Positions 51,123-60,099 of a stretch of 64,000 nt of DNA are shown here, piece by piece. The notes below the pieces were generated by a model, which was not told the origin of the DNA, did no database searches, and worked only from the letters and a program-made list of their open reading frames with translations. The first letter of the stretch is position 1. The number at the start of each line of letters is the position of its first letter. Origin of the DNA: Porphyromonas asaccharolytica DSM 20707 (GTDB lineage Bacteria > Bacteroidota > Bacteroidia > Bacteroidales > Porphyromonadaceae); contig NC_015501.1 in the NCBI RefSeq assembly GCF_000212375.1, positions 558,001 through 622,000 of the forward strand, written 5' to 3'. The translations under genes were made by a program, and so were the position numbers.

Positions 51123-53630
51123 ATGAGTCACCGACTACTTATTGCTGCGCTGCTAGCCCTCCTCGGGATCGCTATTTATGCGCCGCTACCAGCTCAAGAA
51201 GCTGCTGAGCAAAACGTCATTACGATGAAACTTACAGAGCTCCCCACCAACGATGATGACGAGCCTATTCCACTCTCTCTAGAGGTACAGGGTGAGGGTG
51301 AGATAACCATCGACGGCGTCACAGAGGCTTACGCAGCAGAGCGTACTTCTTACACCCCCACAGAGCTAGAGATTAAGATCCGTGGTGCTGTCACTTCGAT
51401 AAGTTGCGAATATGTCAGCGTACTCTCTGCCATAGACATCACGAGCTCAAAGACGATTGAGAAGCTTAGTGTCAAAAACAGCTCGATCACCGATCTACAG
51501 GCTAAGAATGTCACCTCGCTTAAAAAGCTAAACTGCGCCTACAGCTCCCTGCCTGCACTAGATCTAACGGGCTGTACAAGTCTAAAGACTCTCGCTGGCA
51601 ATGCCTGTATGAAGCTCCAGCGTGTCGCCCTCTCTGGATGTTCAGCACTCGAGGAGCTAGAACTCCAAAACAGCGGTGTGACTGATCTAGACATAACGGG
51701 TCTAGTCAATCTGAAGAGCCTCAACGTAGCTCGCAACCCAGTTAAGGAGCTTAACCTAAAGGGGATGAGCCAGCTCACCACGCTAGACTGTATGCAGGCA
51801 GAGGTCACCACACTAGATCTCTCAGACTGTGTCGCTCTAGAGGATCTCACAGCTAGTTCTTGTCTTAAGCTTGCTACGGTAAAGCTACCTAAATCTGACA
51901 ATCTAAAGTACATCTACCTACAGGAGGCTCAGATAGAGGAGATAGATCTATCGGGTCACACTTCACTAGTTCAGGTCTACCTAGAGCGTTGCCAAAAACT
52001 TACCAAGGTGACCGCAGCCAATTGCCCGAACCTGAAGCTACTCAGCTTGCACCTCTGTGCACTCCCTGCAGAGACGACACTGGCTCTTGTAGAGGATTTG
52101 GCAGATCATGGTGCCGACTACAATGCGACGTCACCTGCTTATAAGATTTTTGCTCTGGGGACCAAGGTTACATACAAGGAGGGCAACGTTTGGTCTCCCA
52201 AGGCGGCTAGTGTAGCTAGACGCAAGGGGTGGGCACTATTTAGCAAGAATGAGGATGAGTATGGAGAGCCCACACCTATCTTCGAGTATGCTAAGGTTAC
52301 CATTGAAGAGACAGAGCACGGGACGATAGCTATCGAGGGTTACGACAAGGAAGACTGGCCCTTTATGCCACAAGGTGAGACCTACAAGGTGCTCGCTACC
52401 CCTGAGGCTGGCTACGAGCTACAGGAGCTCAAGGTCAATGACGATGATATCCTAGAGGATCTAGAGTTCCAGCTCTTTGAGGATAGCAAGATCACGGCTA
52501 CCTTTGCAAAGACTGCCCCAGTAACCTACGAGTACTATCTGACGAAGGTGGAGCCTACGGTCGCTACGGCTACGGTCTATACTTATGGGTATGACGAAAA
52601 CAAGAAGTGGGTATCCCGCACCGCTATGAAGGGCGACGGAACTGTCGAGTCTCGCAACGATATACGATATGATGAGGAGGGACGTATCTCAGATATTGAC
52701 ATCACGCTAGCCTATGACAATGGCAAGCCCAGTATGTTTACTCACTATACATACGATGATCAGGGTCGTATGGTAAGACGCCAGATGAAGCTCTTTACAA
52801 CCGATATGGCTGACACCAAGATCGCCTATCGTCCCGATGGACAGATAGACTATTGGACAGAGCAGAGCGCCAAAGTGATGAATGACTACATCTACAACGA
52901 CAAGGGACAGCTCATCGAGGAGCAGTTTGGAGAGGCTACAGGAGTAGATACAGATCACCCCACAGTGTTGACCCCCACAGGCAAGACCTTCTACAGCTAC
53001 AACGACAAGGGACAGAAGTCAGAGGTCAAGTATGCAGCCGTTCAGACCAAGTGGCTCTACATGAAGGGTGAGCAGTACACGTGGAATGAGCAGGGACTGA
53101 TGTCCAGCGTCAAGGCGATGAACTATACGTATGATCAGGGTGAGACCGATCCTGAGAAGGGTAAGCCTAACCCCGTCTTCGAGCTACGCTATCAGTACGA
53201 CGACAAGGCTAAGACCAAGGTCTTCTGGCCTATGCTACCTATTACAGAGGAAAACGGAGGCTTCGGCGAGTTTAGCTATGACCTCAAGGGTTACTGCACA
53301 AAGGCTGAGCACTGGCTACTATCCTATGGTGATCCTAACCACACCTTTGACTTTATCTATGTCTTTGAGGCTTCACCACGTCACCTCCAGGAGCTAGTAG
53401 ACAGAGGCACCACGACGGTACAGTACGCTTACGGTACGATCACTGCTGAGGGCGCTGCCCTTGAGGGACTTCAGGTATACGACACCACGGGTCAGCTACT
53501 GCGTGACTACCACACAGCTCCTTGTCAGCGCATCGATATGGGCGTCTCTGAGCTACCTGACGGACTATACATCGTTCGCACCATCTCATCTGACAGCACA
53601 CAAACTGACAAGGTGGTCATAACACAATAA
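51123..53630 (+). CDS. LRR surface protein with central B-repeat and YD-like region, T9SS sorted
   Basis: 835 residues. Signal peptide MSHRLLIAALLALLGIAIYA. Residues 30-310 carry about ten internalin-type LRRs of a Cys-containing kind (LDLTGCTSLKTLAGNACMKL). The shared cap follows (TTLALVEDLADHG, RRKGWALFSKN). Residues 385-460 look like a bacterial B-type repeat (YAKVTIEETEHGTIAIEGYD, PEAGYELQELKVNDDD). Residues 465-740 contain YD/RHS-like strands (HYTYDDQGRMVRRQ, DYIYNDKGQLIEEQ, QYTWNEQGLMSSV). The last 80 are a clear type A T9SS domain (LEGLQVYDTTGQLLRDY, ELPDGLYIVRTISS). First of three genes in an apparent operon. Confidence 0.87.
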   Translation: MSHRLLIAALLALLGIAIYAPLPAQEAAEQNVITMKLTELPTNDDDEPIPLSLEVQGEGEITIDGVTEAYAAERTSYTPTELEIKIRGAVTSISCEYVSVLSAIDITSSKTIEKLSVKNSSITDLQAKNVTSLKKLNCAYSSLPALDLTGCTSLKTLAGNACMKLQRVALSGCSALEELELQNSGVTDLDITGLVNLKSLNVARNPVKELNLKGMSQLTTLDCMQAEVTTLDLSDCVALEDLTASSCLKLATVKLPKSDNLKYIYLQEAQIEEIDLSGHTSLVQVYLERCQKLTKVTAANCPNLKLLSLHLCALPAETTLALVEDLADHGADYNATSPAYKIFALGTKVTYKEGNVWSPKAASVARRKGWALFSKNEDEYGEPTPIFEYAKVTIEETEHGTIAIEGYDKEDWPFMPQGETYKVLATPEAGYELQELKVNDDDILEDLEFQLFEDSKITATFAKTAPVTYEYYLTKVEPTVATATVYTYGYDENKKWVSRTAMKGDGTVESRNDIRYDEEGRISDIDITLAYDNGKPSMFTHYTYDDQGRMVRRQMKLFTTDMADTKIAYRPDGQIDYWTEQSAKVMNDYIYNDKGQLIEEQFGEATGVDTDHPTVLTPTGKTFYSYNDKGQKSEVKYAAVQTKWLYMKGEQYTWNEQGLMSSVKAMNYTYDQGETDPEKGKPNPVFELRYQYDDKAKTKVFWPMLPITEENGGFGEFSYDLKGYCTKAEHWLLSYGDPNHTFDFIYVFEASPRHLQELVDRGTTTVQYAYGTITAEGAALEGLQVYDTTGQLLRDYHTAPCQRIDMGVSELPDGLYIVRTISSDSTQTDKVVITQ

Positions 53631-53642
53631 GCAAAACAAACG

Positions 53643-55943
53643 ATGCTTCACTCTATCATAAGGCGAGGACTCATGACTATGCTCATGGGCCTCGCCCTAT
53701 GCTCTTTACAGAGCTATGCAGCTTCTCGCATCCTATTTACCACGGCTCTGCCAGTAGGATCGACGATCACACTCACCATATCGGCCGATGGTGCAGTAAC
53801 GGCTCAAGGCCTAGCAGGAGCGATCCTCGCTGATGGCAAGCCACACGCCTATACCATCGAGAGTGCTGATGTGAAGCTCTCAGGAGCCATCACGGCTATC
53901 ACCCTCTCTCACCAAAAGCTCTCCGCTCTAGACGTCCGTCAGGCCAAAGAGCTTGCTGAGCTACGTTGTGATAATAACAACCTCACCGAGCTAAACATTG
54001 CTTACGCCAAGGCTCTCCATCGCCTGGACTGTACCTACAACCAGCTAGAGCGTCTCGACATCCCCAAAGAGTCTCTCCTCAAGGAGCTGCGCCTCAAGGG
54101 CAACTACGTCAAGAGCCTAGCCCTCGCTCAATGCGCCGATCTAGAGATCCTAGACTACTCGGACAACTACTACCCCTCGTCAGTAGATCTCAGCAAGTGT
54201 ACGAAGCTACAGCAACTAGACGTCTCGAAAAACAAGATTCGCTCGCTAGACTTAACGCAAAACGTGGATCTGCGCACCCTCTCTTGTGGAGACAACGAGA
54301 TCACCGCCCTAGATGTAGCGCACCTAGCCTCACTGGAGTGGCTCTCCGTATCAAATGACTTTGACCTCGAGACATTGACCCTCGGAGAGCACCCTAAGCT
54401 GCTCTTCCTAGACATCTACGGCACGAAGGTACAGAGCCTCGATCTGGCTAAGTATCCACTACTCGAGGAGCTCTCCTGCGCTTATGCCAAGCTCACGAGC
54501 CTAGATCTCTCGCACAGCAAGCAGCTTCGCAGGCTGAGCTGTAGCAAGAACCCCTTTAGAGGACTAGACGTGTCACACTGCCCACTACTCGAGGAGCTCA
54601 GCTGTGGAGACCTGGAGATAGCTTCGATCGATCTGAGTAACAATCCCAAGCTCACCTCCCTGCAGATGGGACACAACAACCTCTCGCAGCTCGACCTCTC
54701 TGCGCAGAAAGAGCTCAAGGTGCTTTATCTCTTTAATAATAACCTTACTAAGCTCGACCTCTCCGCACAGACTCATCTAGAGCAGTTACTCTGCAACAAT
54801 AACCAGCTCACCGAGATCACCCTCGCAGCAGGAGTCCCGCTCAGCAAAGTGGAGATCTATGACAATCAGATCAAGGATCCTCAGATGGCTCAGATTGTTG
54901 CCAAGCTACCTGACCGCACAGGGCTCACGAGAGGACTCTTCAAGGTGATCAATACGCCTAGCCAGACGGAGGGTAATGTCTGCACCAAGGCTCTGGTCGA
55001 TCAGGCGCTAGGTAAGTATTGGCGTGTGGTCGACTATGCTGACTTTGCCGACTTTGGCAAGGGTCTTGACTACCGTGGCTCTGATGCTCCCGAGCTGGGC
55101 GAGGGGATGATCAAGCTCACCTTTGACAAGGCAGGCAGTACCATACAGCTCACCGTCGGCGTGCTCGGCGAGATGCAAGTCACAGGCACCACCGAGCCTG
55201 TCATCAGCTCTAAGGATCCTATCTCCTACACCATCGAGGGCACAGAGCTACTCCTCCGTGGAGATATTTACAGACTGATCGTTAGCGGAGCCGCCATTAA
55301 GGGCATAGAGCTTACCAAGGCGCAGTATCTACGCGAACTCGAGCTACACGACTATCAGCCCGCAACGATTCAGTTGACGGATTTGCCACACCTTGTGACA
55401 CTCCGGCTACACGACAATCAGCTCACAGACATCCAGCTGAGTGGCACCCCACTGCTTAACCTGCTCTCTTGCTACGGCAACAAGCTAACCGTTGAGGCTG
55501 GTAAGAAACTCATTGCGAGCCTCCCCAAGCGCCTCGAGGAGGAGAAAGCAACGATCCTCTGGCTCAATAGTCAGGGAGCGGGTGCTGACAATGCATTTCA
55601 GGAGGAGCTCCTTTACCTAGCTCACGCACAGGGCTGGGAGATGAGTGACTATCTAGGAGGGGCCAGTGGCGACACGGGATCACCTATCGGCTTCCCGATA
55701 GCGAACCACCCCGTCTTCGCACCTACGACCGAGTCGGCACTGCAGGTGCGCGTGGCGCTGGACATGCTACACGTCACTACCGCACCAGACACCTCGATCG
55801 CGCTCTATGATATGACGGGTCAGCTACTGCTGCAGACGCAGTCTGACGCTGATGGACTGTGCGACATTCCGCTAGTAGCCCTCACAGAGCGACTCTACAT
55901 CGTCGCTACGCCAGTCGAGTCGGTCAAGTGTCTCATCCCTTAA
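53643..55943 (+). CDS. internalin-type LRR surface protein, T9SS-like tail
   Basis: 766 residues, 12 bases after the previous gene. Signal peptide near MLMGLALCSLQSYA. Residues 25-95 form a strand-rich N-cap with a DVKLSGAITAITL start motif. About 17 LRRs follow (LDVSKNKIRSLDLTQNVDLR, LSCGDNEITALDVAHLASLE). The shared cap is next (DPQMAQIVAKLPDR, KYWRVVDYADF). The whole plan then repeats in short form: N-cap-like strands, three LRRs (YLRELELHDYQPATIQL) and a second cap (LIASLPKRLEEE, AQGWEMSDYLGGA). The tail resembles a T9SS domain (IALYDMTGQLLLQTQSD, TERLYIVATPVES). A surface adhesin is likely. Confidence 0.85.
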   Translation: MLHSIIRRGLMTMLMGLALCSLQSYAASRILFTTALPVGSTITLTISADGAVTAQGLAGAILADGKPHAYTIESADVKLSGAITAITLSHQKLSALDVRQAKELAELRCDNNNLTELNIAYAKALHRLDCTYNQLERLDIPKESLLKELRLKGNYVKSLALAQCADLEILDYSDNYYPSSVDLSKCTKLQQLDVSKNKIRSLDLTQNVDLRTLSCGDNEITALDVAHLASLEWLSVSNDFDLETLTLGEHPKLLFLDIYGTKVQSLDLAKYPLLEELSCAYAKLTSLDLSHSKQLRRLSCSKNPFRGLDVSHCPLLEELSCGDLEIASIDLSNNPKLTSLQMGHNNLSQLDLSAQKELKVLYLFNNNLTKLDLSAQTHLEQLLCNNNQLTEITLAAGVPLSKVEIYDNQIKDPQMAQIVAKLPDRTGLTRGLFKVINTPSQTEGNVCTKALVDQALGKYWRVVDYADFADFGKGLDYRGSDAPELGEGMIKLTFDKAGSTIQLTVGVLGEMQVTGTTEPVISSKDPISYTIEGTELLLRGDIYRLIVSGAAIKGIELTKAQYLRELELHDYQPATIQLTDLPHLVTLRLHDNQLTDIQLSGTPLLNLLSCYGNKLTVEAGKKLIASLPKRLEEEKATILWLNSQGAGADNAFQEELLYLAHAQGWEMSDYLGGASGDTGSPIGFPIANHPVFAPTTESALQVRVALDMLHVTTAPDTSIALYDMTGQLLLQTQSDADGLCDIPLVALTERLYIVATPVESVKCLIP

Positions 55944-55982
55944 GAGAGCTCAATGATTAAAACCAATCAAACAACCAATCAT

Positions 55983-58061
55983 ATGAATCGTTTTTTCAGA
56001 TTTACGCTCAGCCTCTTGCTCCTGACGGCACTTGCCGTAGGAGCAAGGGCTCAAGACTATGGCATAGAGATTGGCGGCACGCCCGTGACCTCTAGCAATG
56101 CCGCTTCTATTTGGACAGGTACTGGTGACGGGGAGCAGGGTAAGATCTCCTTTGACCCCACGACACGAGTACTCACGCTCGACAATGTGCGCATGAACTG
56201 CACGGGCAATACCGAGAGTATCTATATCCACGAGGGGACGCCAGAGGTGACGATCCTGCTAAAAGGTACCAACGTCCTGAAGCATCACCTAGGACGTATC
56301 TCCCTCGAGGGGCAGAAGGTCATCATCACGGGCAAGGGTGGATCCCTCCAGTGTACTGCCAAGGGGGTCGCTTGTTACATTGATAACGGGTGCCAGCTCG
56401 TCGTGCAGGGAGGCTGCACCGTAGATGTAGCGGGCGACTACGGCATCACCGGTGGTGGATATGGCGAGCGCACCTCTCTAACCATCGATGGCGAGGAGGG
56501 GACGGTTTTCAAAGCAAAGGGAGGCAATATGCCCTCTATGTCTGACCTTGGCAATATCTACCTCAGAAACTGCGTCATCGTAGAGCCTTATGGTGCTAAA
56601 GTCGATGGAGGTGAAGTCGTGATAGATGGAGATCCCATCTCTGATCAGATCATCATCAAGAAAGTCTCTAGCGACTATGACATCAAGGTCAACGGCGTAG
56701 CCATCACCCCAGAGAATGCGGCCGACGTCTTAGGCGATCAAACGGTTACCTACAAGAAGAAGTACGCCACACTCATCCTCTCGAATAGTCATATCGAGGC
56801 TAAGGGCGTCCCTGCCATCGAGGCTAAGACGCCTGTCTACATCACGCTCGTAGGAGAAAACAAGATCTCCTCCGACAGCGACACAGCCCTCCTGCTAGGT
56901 GGTGAGGAGTCGATGGTCCACGGAAACGGATCCCTCGAGGTAAGCGCCCCCGCCGGCACGGCTATCGAAGTAAAGGGTAGTCTCAAGATCCAGGGCGTCA
57001 ACTGTACTGCTACAGGGCTTCGTGCGCTACATGGAGACAAGGAGACCGCTAGACTCACCATCGAAGACGCACGCCTCGCCCTGGACGGATCAGAAGGAGC
57101 ACTCTACGACTTTGCCGATCTCTCCTTGATACGTACAGCGATCGTCACACCGCAGGGCGCTGTCGCTCAGCAGGGCGCTATCATGCTAGACGGTAGCATC
57201 TGTAAGGGCAAAGTGCTTATCGACAGACCCGTCGACATACCGCTATTCGTTACAGGCAAGCAAGTGACCACAGCCAATTGCCACGATATCCTAGGAGACG
57301 GTACCATCTCTTATGACCCAGAGAAGAAGCTCCTCAAGCTCAACGGCTTTAAGTTTGTCACCGAGGAGATGATCCAAGGCATCAGCGTGATGCAAGCTCT
57401 AGGAAACATCACCATCGAGGTGCATGGAGACAACGAAATAGTCACCAACTATATGGGTCTCGTCTTTACCTCAGGAGGCAACATCGTCGGAGATGGCACC
57501 CTCAAGATTACCTCCAAGAGTCAGGCTCTAGTCGTCAATGGTACGAGTGTCACTATCGAGAAAGGTCCTAAGCTGATCATCTCCGGAGAAGACTCCGGCA
57601 TCTTCGGGTACCTCGAGTACGGAGGCGAGATCATCTTCGATGCAGCTAATGTCATCGTCGAGAAGGGGGGCATCGTCAACCTCTTTGAGATCGTCTTCGA
57701 GGGGTGTGGAGTATCGACCCCTCAAGGCAGTGAGATCATCGTCTCTCACGACCAGCAGCGTGACAAGGACTACAAGAGTGTCGGACTCAACGGCGAGGTT
57801 TACAAAGGCCGGATTGTCGTCGATATCGCTGGAGGGGTAGAGGATACCCTTGCGCCTGCTAGCTGTCAGATGCGCATCGCTGAGGGCATACTCTACGTTC
57901 GGTCAGACGTGAGTCAGACACTCTCACTACTGGACCTAGATGGACGAGTACGCTACGCCACTGAGGCTGTGGCTGGCGAGGAGTACCGTATAGAGGGGCT
58001 CTCCTCTGGTAGCTACCTCTTGCGCGTAGGATCACAAACGTACAAGGTGGTTCTTCCATAG
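55983..58061 (+). CDS. surface protein with three tandem beta-helix-like domains, T9SS sorted
   Basis: 692 residues from MNRFFRFTLSLLLLTALAVG (ATG at 55983). Three tandem domains of about 200 residues each open alike: IEIGGTPVTSSNAASIW, IKVNGVAITPENAADVL and LFVTGKQVTTANCHDIL. Each continues with a strand such as ISYDPEKKLLKLNG and then stacked short strands (VIITGKGGSLQC, MVHGNGSLEVSA, NIVGDGTLKITS) that suggest a right-handed beta-helix. They recall the DUF4353 carbohydrate-binding type domain, without certainty. The last 70 residues are a T9SS domain (LSLLDLDGRVRYATEAV, LSSGSYLLRVGSQTYKV). Third gene of the operon; a MITE follows 11 bases after the stop. Confidence 0.8.
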   Translation: MNRFFRFTLSLLLLTALAVGARAQDYGIEIGGTPVTSSNAASIWTGTGDGEQGKISFDPTTRVLTLDNVRMNCTGNTESIYIHEGTPEVTILLKGTNVLKHHLGRISLEGQKVIITGKGGSLQCTAKGVACYIDNGCQLVVQGGCTVDVAGDYGITGGGYGERTSLTIDGEEGTVFKAKGGNMPSMSDLGNIYLRNCVIVEPYGAKVDGGEVVIDGDPISDQIIIKKVSSDYDIKVNGVAITPENAADVLGDQTVTYKKKYATLILSNSHIEAKGVPAIEAKTPVYITLVGENKISSDSDTALLLGGEESMVHGNGSLEVSAPAGTAIEVKGSLKIQGVNCTATGLRALHGDKETARLTIEDARLALDGSEGALYDFADLSLIRTAIVTPQGAVAQQGAIMLDGSICKGKVLIDRPVDIPLFVTGKQVTTANCHDILGDGTISYDPEKKLLKLNGFKFVTEEMIQGISVMQALGNITIEVHGDNEIVTNYMGLVFTSGGNIVGDGTLKITSKSQALVVNGTSVTIEKGPKLIISGEDSGIFGYLEYGGEIIFDAANVIVEKGGIVNLFEIVFEGCGVSTPQGSEIIVSHDQQRDKDYKSVGLNGEVYKGRIVVDIAGGVEDTLAPASCQMRIAEGILYVRSDVSQTLSLLDLDGRVRYATEAVAGEEYRIEGLSSGSYLLRVGSQTYKVVLP

Positions 58062-58072
58062 ACACGCATAGT

Positions 58073-58247
58073 GAGACTATTGCATAAAGGCGAATCGCTA
58101 CGTTGCTTTCGGGATTCGGCTTCGGTCGCATACGGAGGTATGCTCCCTTCAGACCTCACCCTCAGCGCCTTGCGCTTCATCCTTTCTGCAAAGTCAGGAC
58201 AATCTTGCAAGCAAGATTGTGAGACTGTTGACTTTTGCAACAGTCTC
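58073..58247 (+). mobile_element. 175-bp MITE, copy 2
   Basis: Nearly identical to 40782-40956 and in the same orientation. Its ends are GAGACTATTGCA and TGCAACAGTCTC (one mismatch), and ATAGT flanks both sides (58068-58072 and 58248-58252), a likely target duplication different from that of copy 1. It inserted just past the end of a surface-protein gene. Confidence 0.88.
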
Positions 58248-58302
58248 ATAGTTTCTAAGTTTAGGGGAAACGTAGACTGCTCGACCGCAGTCCACAAAAC
58301 AA

Positions 58303-58336
58303 GTAGAGGCTCGTCCCGATTGGGATGAGCCTCTAC
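58303..58336. terminator. terminator between the surface operon and MarC gene
   Basis: GTAGAGGCTCGTCCC pairs with GGGATGAGCCTCTAC (15 bp, one G-U) around GATT. The minus strand continues TTGTTTTG, so it serves the MarC gene and probably also the plus-strand operon. Confidence 0.7.
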
Positions 58337-58357
58337 GCATTTAGTGTGTTACGACCT

Positions 58358-58990
58358 TTACTTATCAAAGAAAGGCTCGAGGATGATCATGAGGTTCTCC
58401 ATAAAGAAGCGTACCGAGATAGCTAGCAGGATGACCCCAAAGAACTTACGCAGGATGTAGATCCCGCCATGTCCGAGCCACTTCTCTAGTAGTGACACCG
58501 TCCGTAGCATTAGGTAGATACAGACGACGTTCAGCAGGATAGCGACGAAAAGCGTCGAGGTCGCCGTCCCTGAGGACTTCATCGTTAGGATCGCCGTAAA
58601 GGAGGCAGCACCCGCAAAGAGCGGGAAGACAAGCGGTACAATGTCAGCACTGCCCGAGGGATTGTCGTCCTGAAAGACCTGTATGCCGAAGATCATCTCG
58701 ACAGCCAGCACGAAGAGGACGATCGAACCCGCCACGGCAAAGGACGAGACATCCACTCCAAAGAAGCCCAGCAGCGGCTCTCCGATGAAGAGGAAGGCGA
58801 TGAACATGATGCATGAGATGATGGCTACCTTACTGGGGTGAAAGACCTTACCATTCTCCTTAAGACTCAGTGCGATCGGGATAGCTCCGATGATGTCTAT
58901 AGAGACAAAGAGGATCATAAAGGTCGCAAAGAAGCTCGACAGTGTGAAGTGTGCGAAGTCAGCTAGGATACTATTCCAAAGATTTTCCAT
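58358..58990 (-). CDS. MarC family integral membrane protein
   Basis: 210 residues with about six membrane helices. FFATFMILFVSIDIIGAIPIA matches the family opening with the conserved Asp and Pro; VPLVFPLFAGAASFTAILTM near residue 115 is the second-half counterpart (the usual PLAxPLxAGPGAI motif). Members lie in the inner membrane. The old link to multiple antibiotic resistance in E. coli has not held up, and the function is unknown. It has its own promoter and is monocistronic. Confidence 0.9.
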   Translation of the reverse strand: MENLWNSILADFAHFTLSSFFATFMILFVSIDIIGAIPIALSLKENGKVFHPSKVAIISCIMFIAFLFIGEPLLGFFGVDVSSFAVAGSIVLFVLAVEMIFGIQVFQDDNPSGSADIVPLVFPLFAGAASFTAILTMKSSGTATSTLFVAILLNVVCIYLMLRTVSLLEKWLGHGGIYILRKFFGVILLAISVRFFMENLMIILEPFFDK

Positions 58991-59036
58991 AATAGATTTA
59001 TCGTCTAACGGTGACTAAGGGGAAAGCTTTCATCCG

Positions 59037-59069
59037 CAAAGGTACGAAATCGCCTCCCAACCCTCCAAA
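59037..59069 (-). promoter_or_regulatory. promoter of the MarC gene
   Basis: On the minus strand TTTG (59069-59066) and TACCTTTG (59044-59037) are 21 bases apart. The leader is about 40 bases. Confidence 0.65.
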
Positions 59070-59210
59070 CGACCTCCTCGCAATTCTGCAGATCTAATAT
59101 GTAGAAACGCATGACCGTGTGGCCCCACAAATCGTTACCCGGATCGTTTTGATGCAACGAATGCCAGGCTACCCGTCACGGCTTTGACGACAAAGTTGTG
59201 GTGCGGTTAC

Positions 59211-59400
59211 ATCTCCACGTGGAGAATCGTAAATCTCCACGTAGGAAATCGTAAATCTCCACGTAGGGGGAAAAAAATCTCCACGTGGGCGACAAATGAA
59301 ACTTCGGAGGAATCAAACGAAACTTCCGAAGAATTTTTTCTCGCCTACGTGGAGAATAAAAAATAGCCACGTGGAAATTTTCAAATTTCCACGTGGCGGT
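59211..59400 (+). repeat. 22-bp-register CACGTG element, copy F (one extra unit)
   Basis: 190 bp, that is, 168 plus one extra 22-bp unit in the left arm. The boxes are CACGTG or CACGTA (TACGTG once), and the core has ACTTCGGAGGAATC and ACTTCCGAAGAATT. The right end lies 6 bases past the transaldolase stop codon. The 59070-59210 stretch to its left shows nothing recognisable. Confidence 0.9.
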
Positions 59401-59406
59401 GCTATT

Positions 59407-60072
59407 TTACTTGCCTTGCTTGGCGACGCGCTCCTGGTCGGCGATGAAGGCTGCGAGACCGCTATCGGTGAGCGGGTGCTTGAGCAGACCGAGGATAGCC
59501 TTGAGCGGGCAGGTGGCTACGTCAGCACCGACGCGCATACAGTCGATGATGTGCTGGGTGTGACGGATGCTAGCGGCTAGTACCTGCGTGTTAAAGCCGT
59601 AGGTCTCGAAGGTCTCTACGATGTCGGCGATGAGCGAGACACCGTCTGAGCTGATGTCGTCGAGACGACCCACAAAGGGAGAGACGTAGGTAGCCCCAGC
59701 CTTAGCAGCTAGAACCGCCTGACCGAGGTTGAAGATGAGCGTACAGTTGGTCCGTATGCCCTCCTTGGTAAGCTGGCAGATGGTCTTGATACCATCTTGT
59801 GTGCAGGGTACCTTGACCACGATGTTCTTGTGTAGGGCAGCTAACTCGCGTGCCTCGGGGAGCATCTGCTCGTAGGTGGTGCTCAGGACCTCGGCACTGA
59901 CGTCGCCATCTACGATATTGCAGATCTTGAGGTAGTGCTCACGGCAGGCAGCATCGCCAGCGATGCCTTCCTTAGCCATGAGAGAGGGGTTGGTTGTGAC
60001 GCCATCGAGGACACCGAGCGCTTCGGCTGTGCGGATATCTTCGAGATTGGCTGTATCGATAAAAAACTTCAT
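59407..60072 (-). CDS. tal: transaldolase, TalC/FSA subfamily
   Basis: 221 residues, the short form. MKFFIDTANLEDIRTAEALG and DGVTTNPSLMAKEG open the barrel; the Schiff-base Lys lies in KNIVVKVPCTQDGIK (near residue 86); TNCTLIFNLGQAVLAAKAGA and YVSPFVGRLDDI follow. It moves a dihydroxyacetone unit between sugar phosphates, or acts as fructose-6-phosphate aldolase; the subfamily covers both. In an organism with little sugar use it would serve pentose supply for nucleotides. It ends next to repeat copy F. Confidence 0.92.
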   Translation of the reverse strand: MKFFIDTANLEDIRTAEALGVLDGVTTNPSLMAKEGIAGDAACREHYLKICNIVDGDVSAEVLSTTYEQMLPEARELAALHKNIVVKVPCTQDGIKTICQLTKEGIRTNCTLIFNLGQAVLAAKAGATYVSPFVGRLDDISSDGVSLIADIVETFETYGFNTQVLAASIRHTQHIIDCMRVGADVATCPLKAILGLLKHPLTDSGLAAFIADQERVAKQGK

Positions 60073-60099
60073 AAAGGGGTATATGTTGAGAGATAAATT

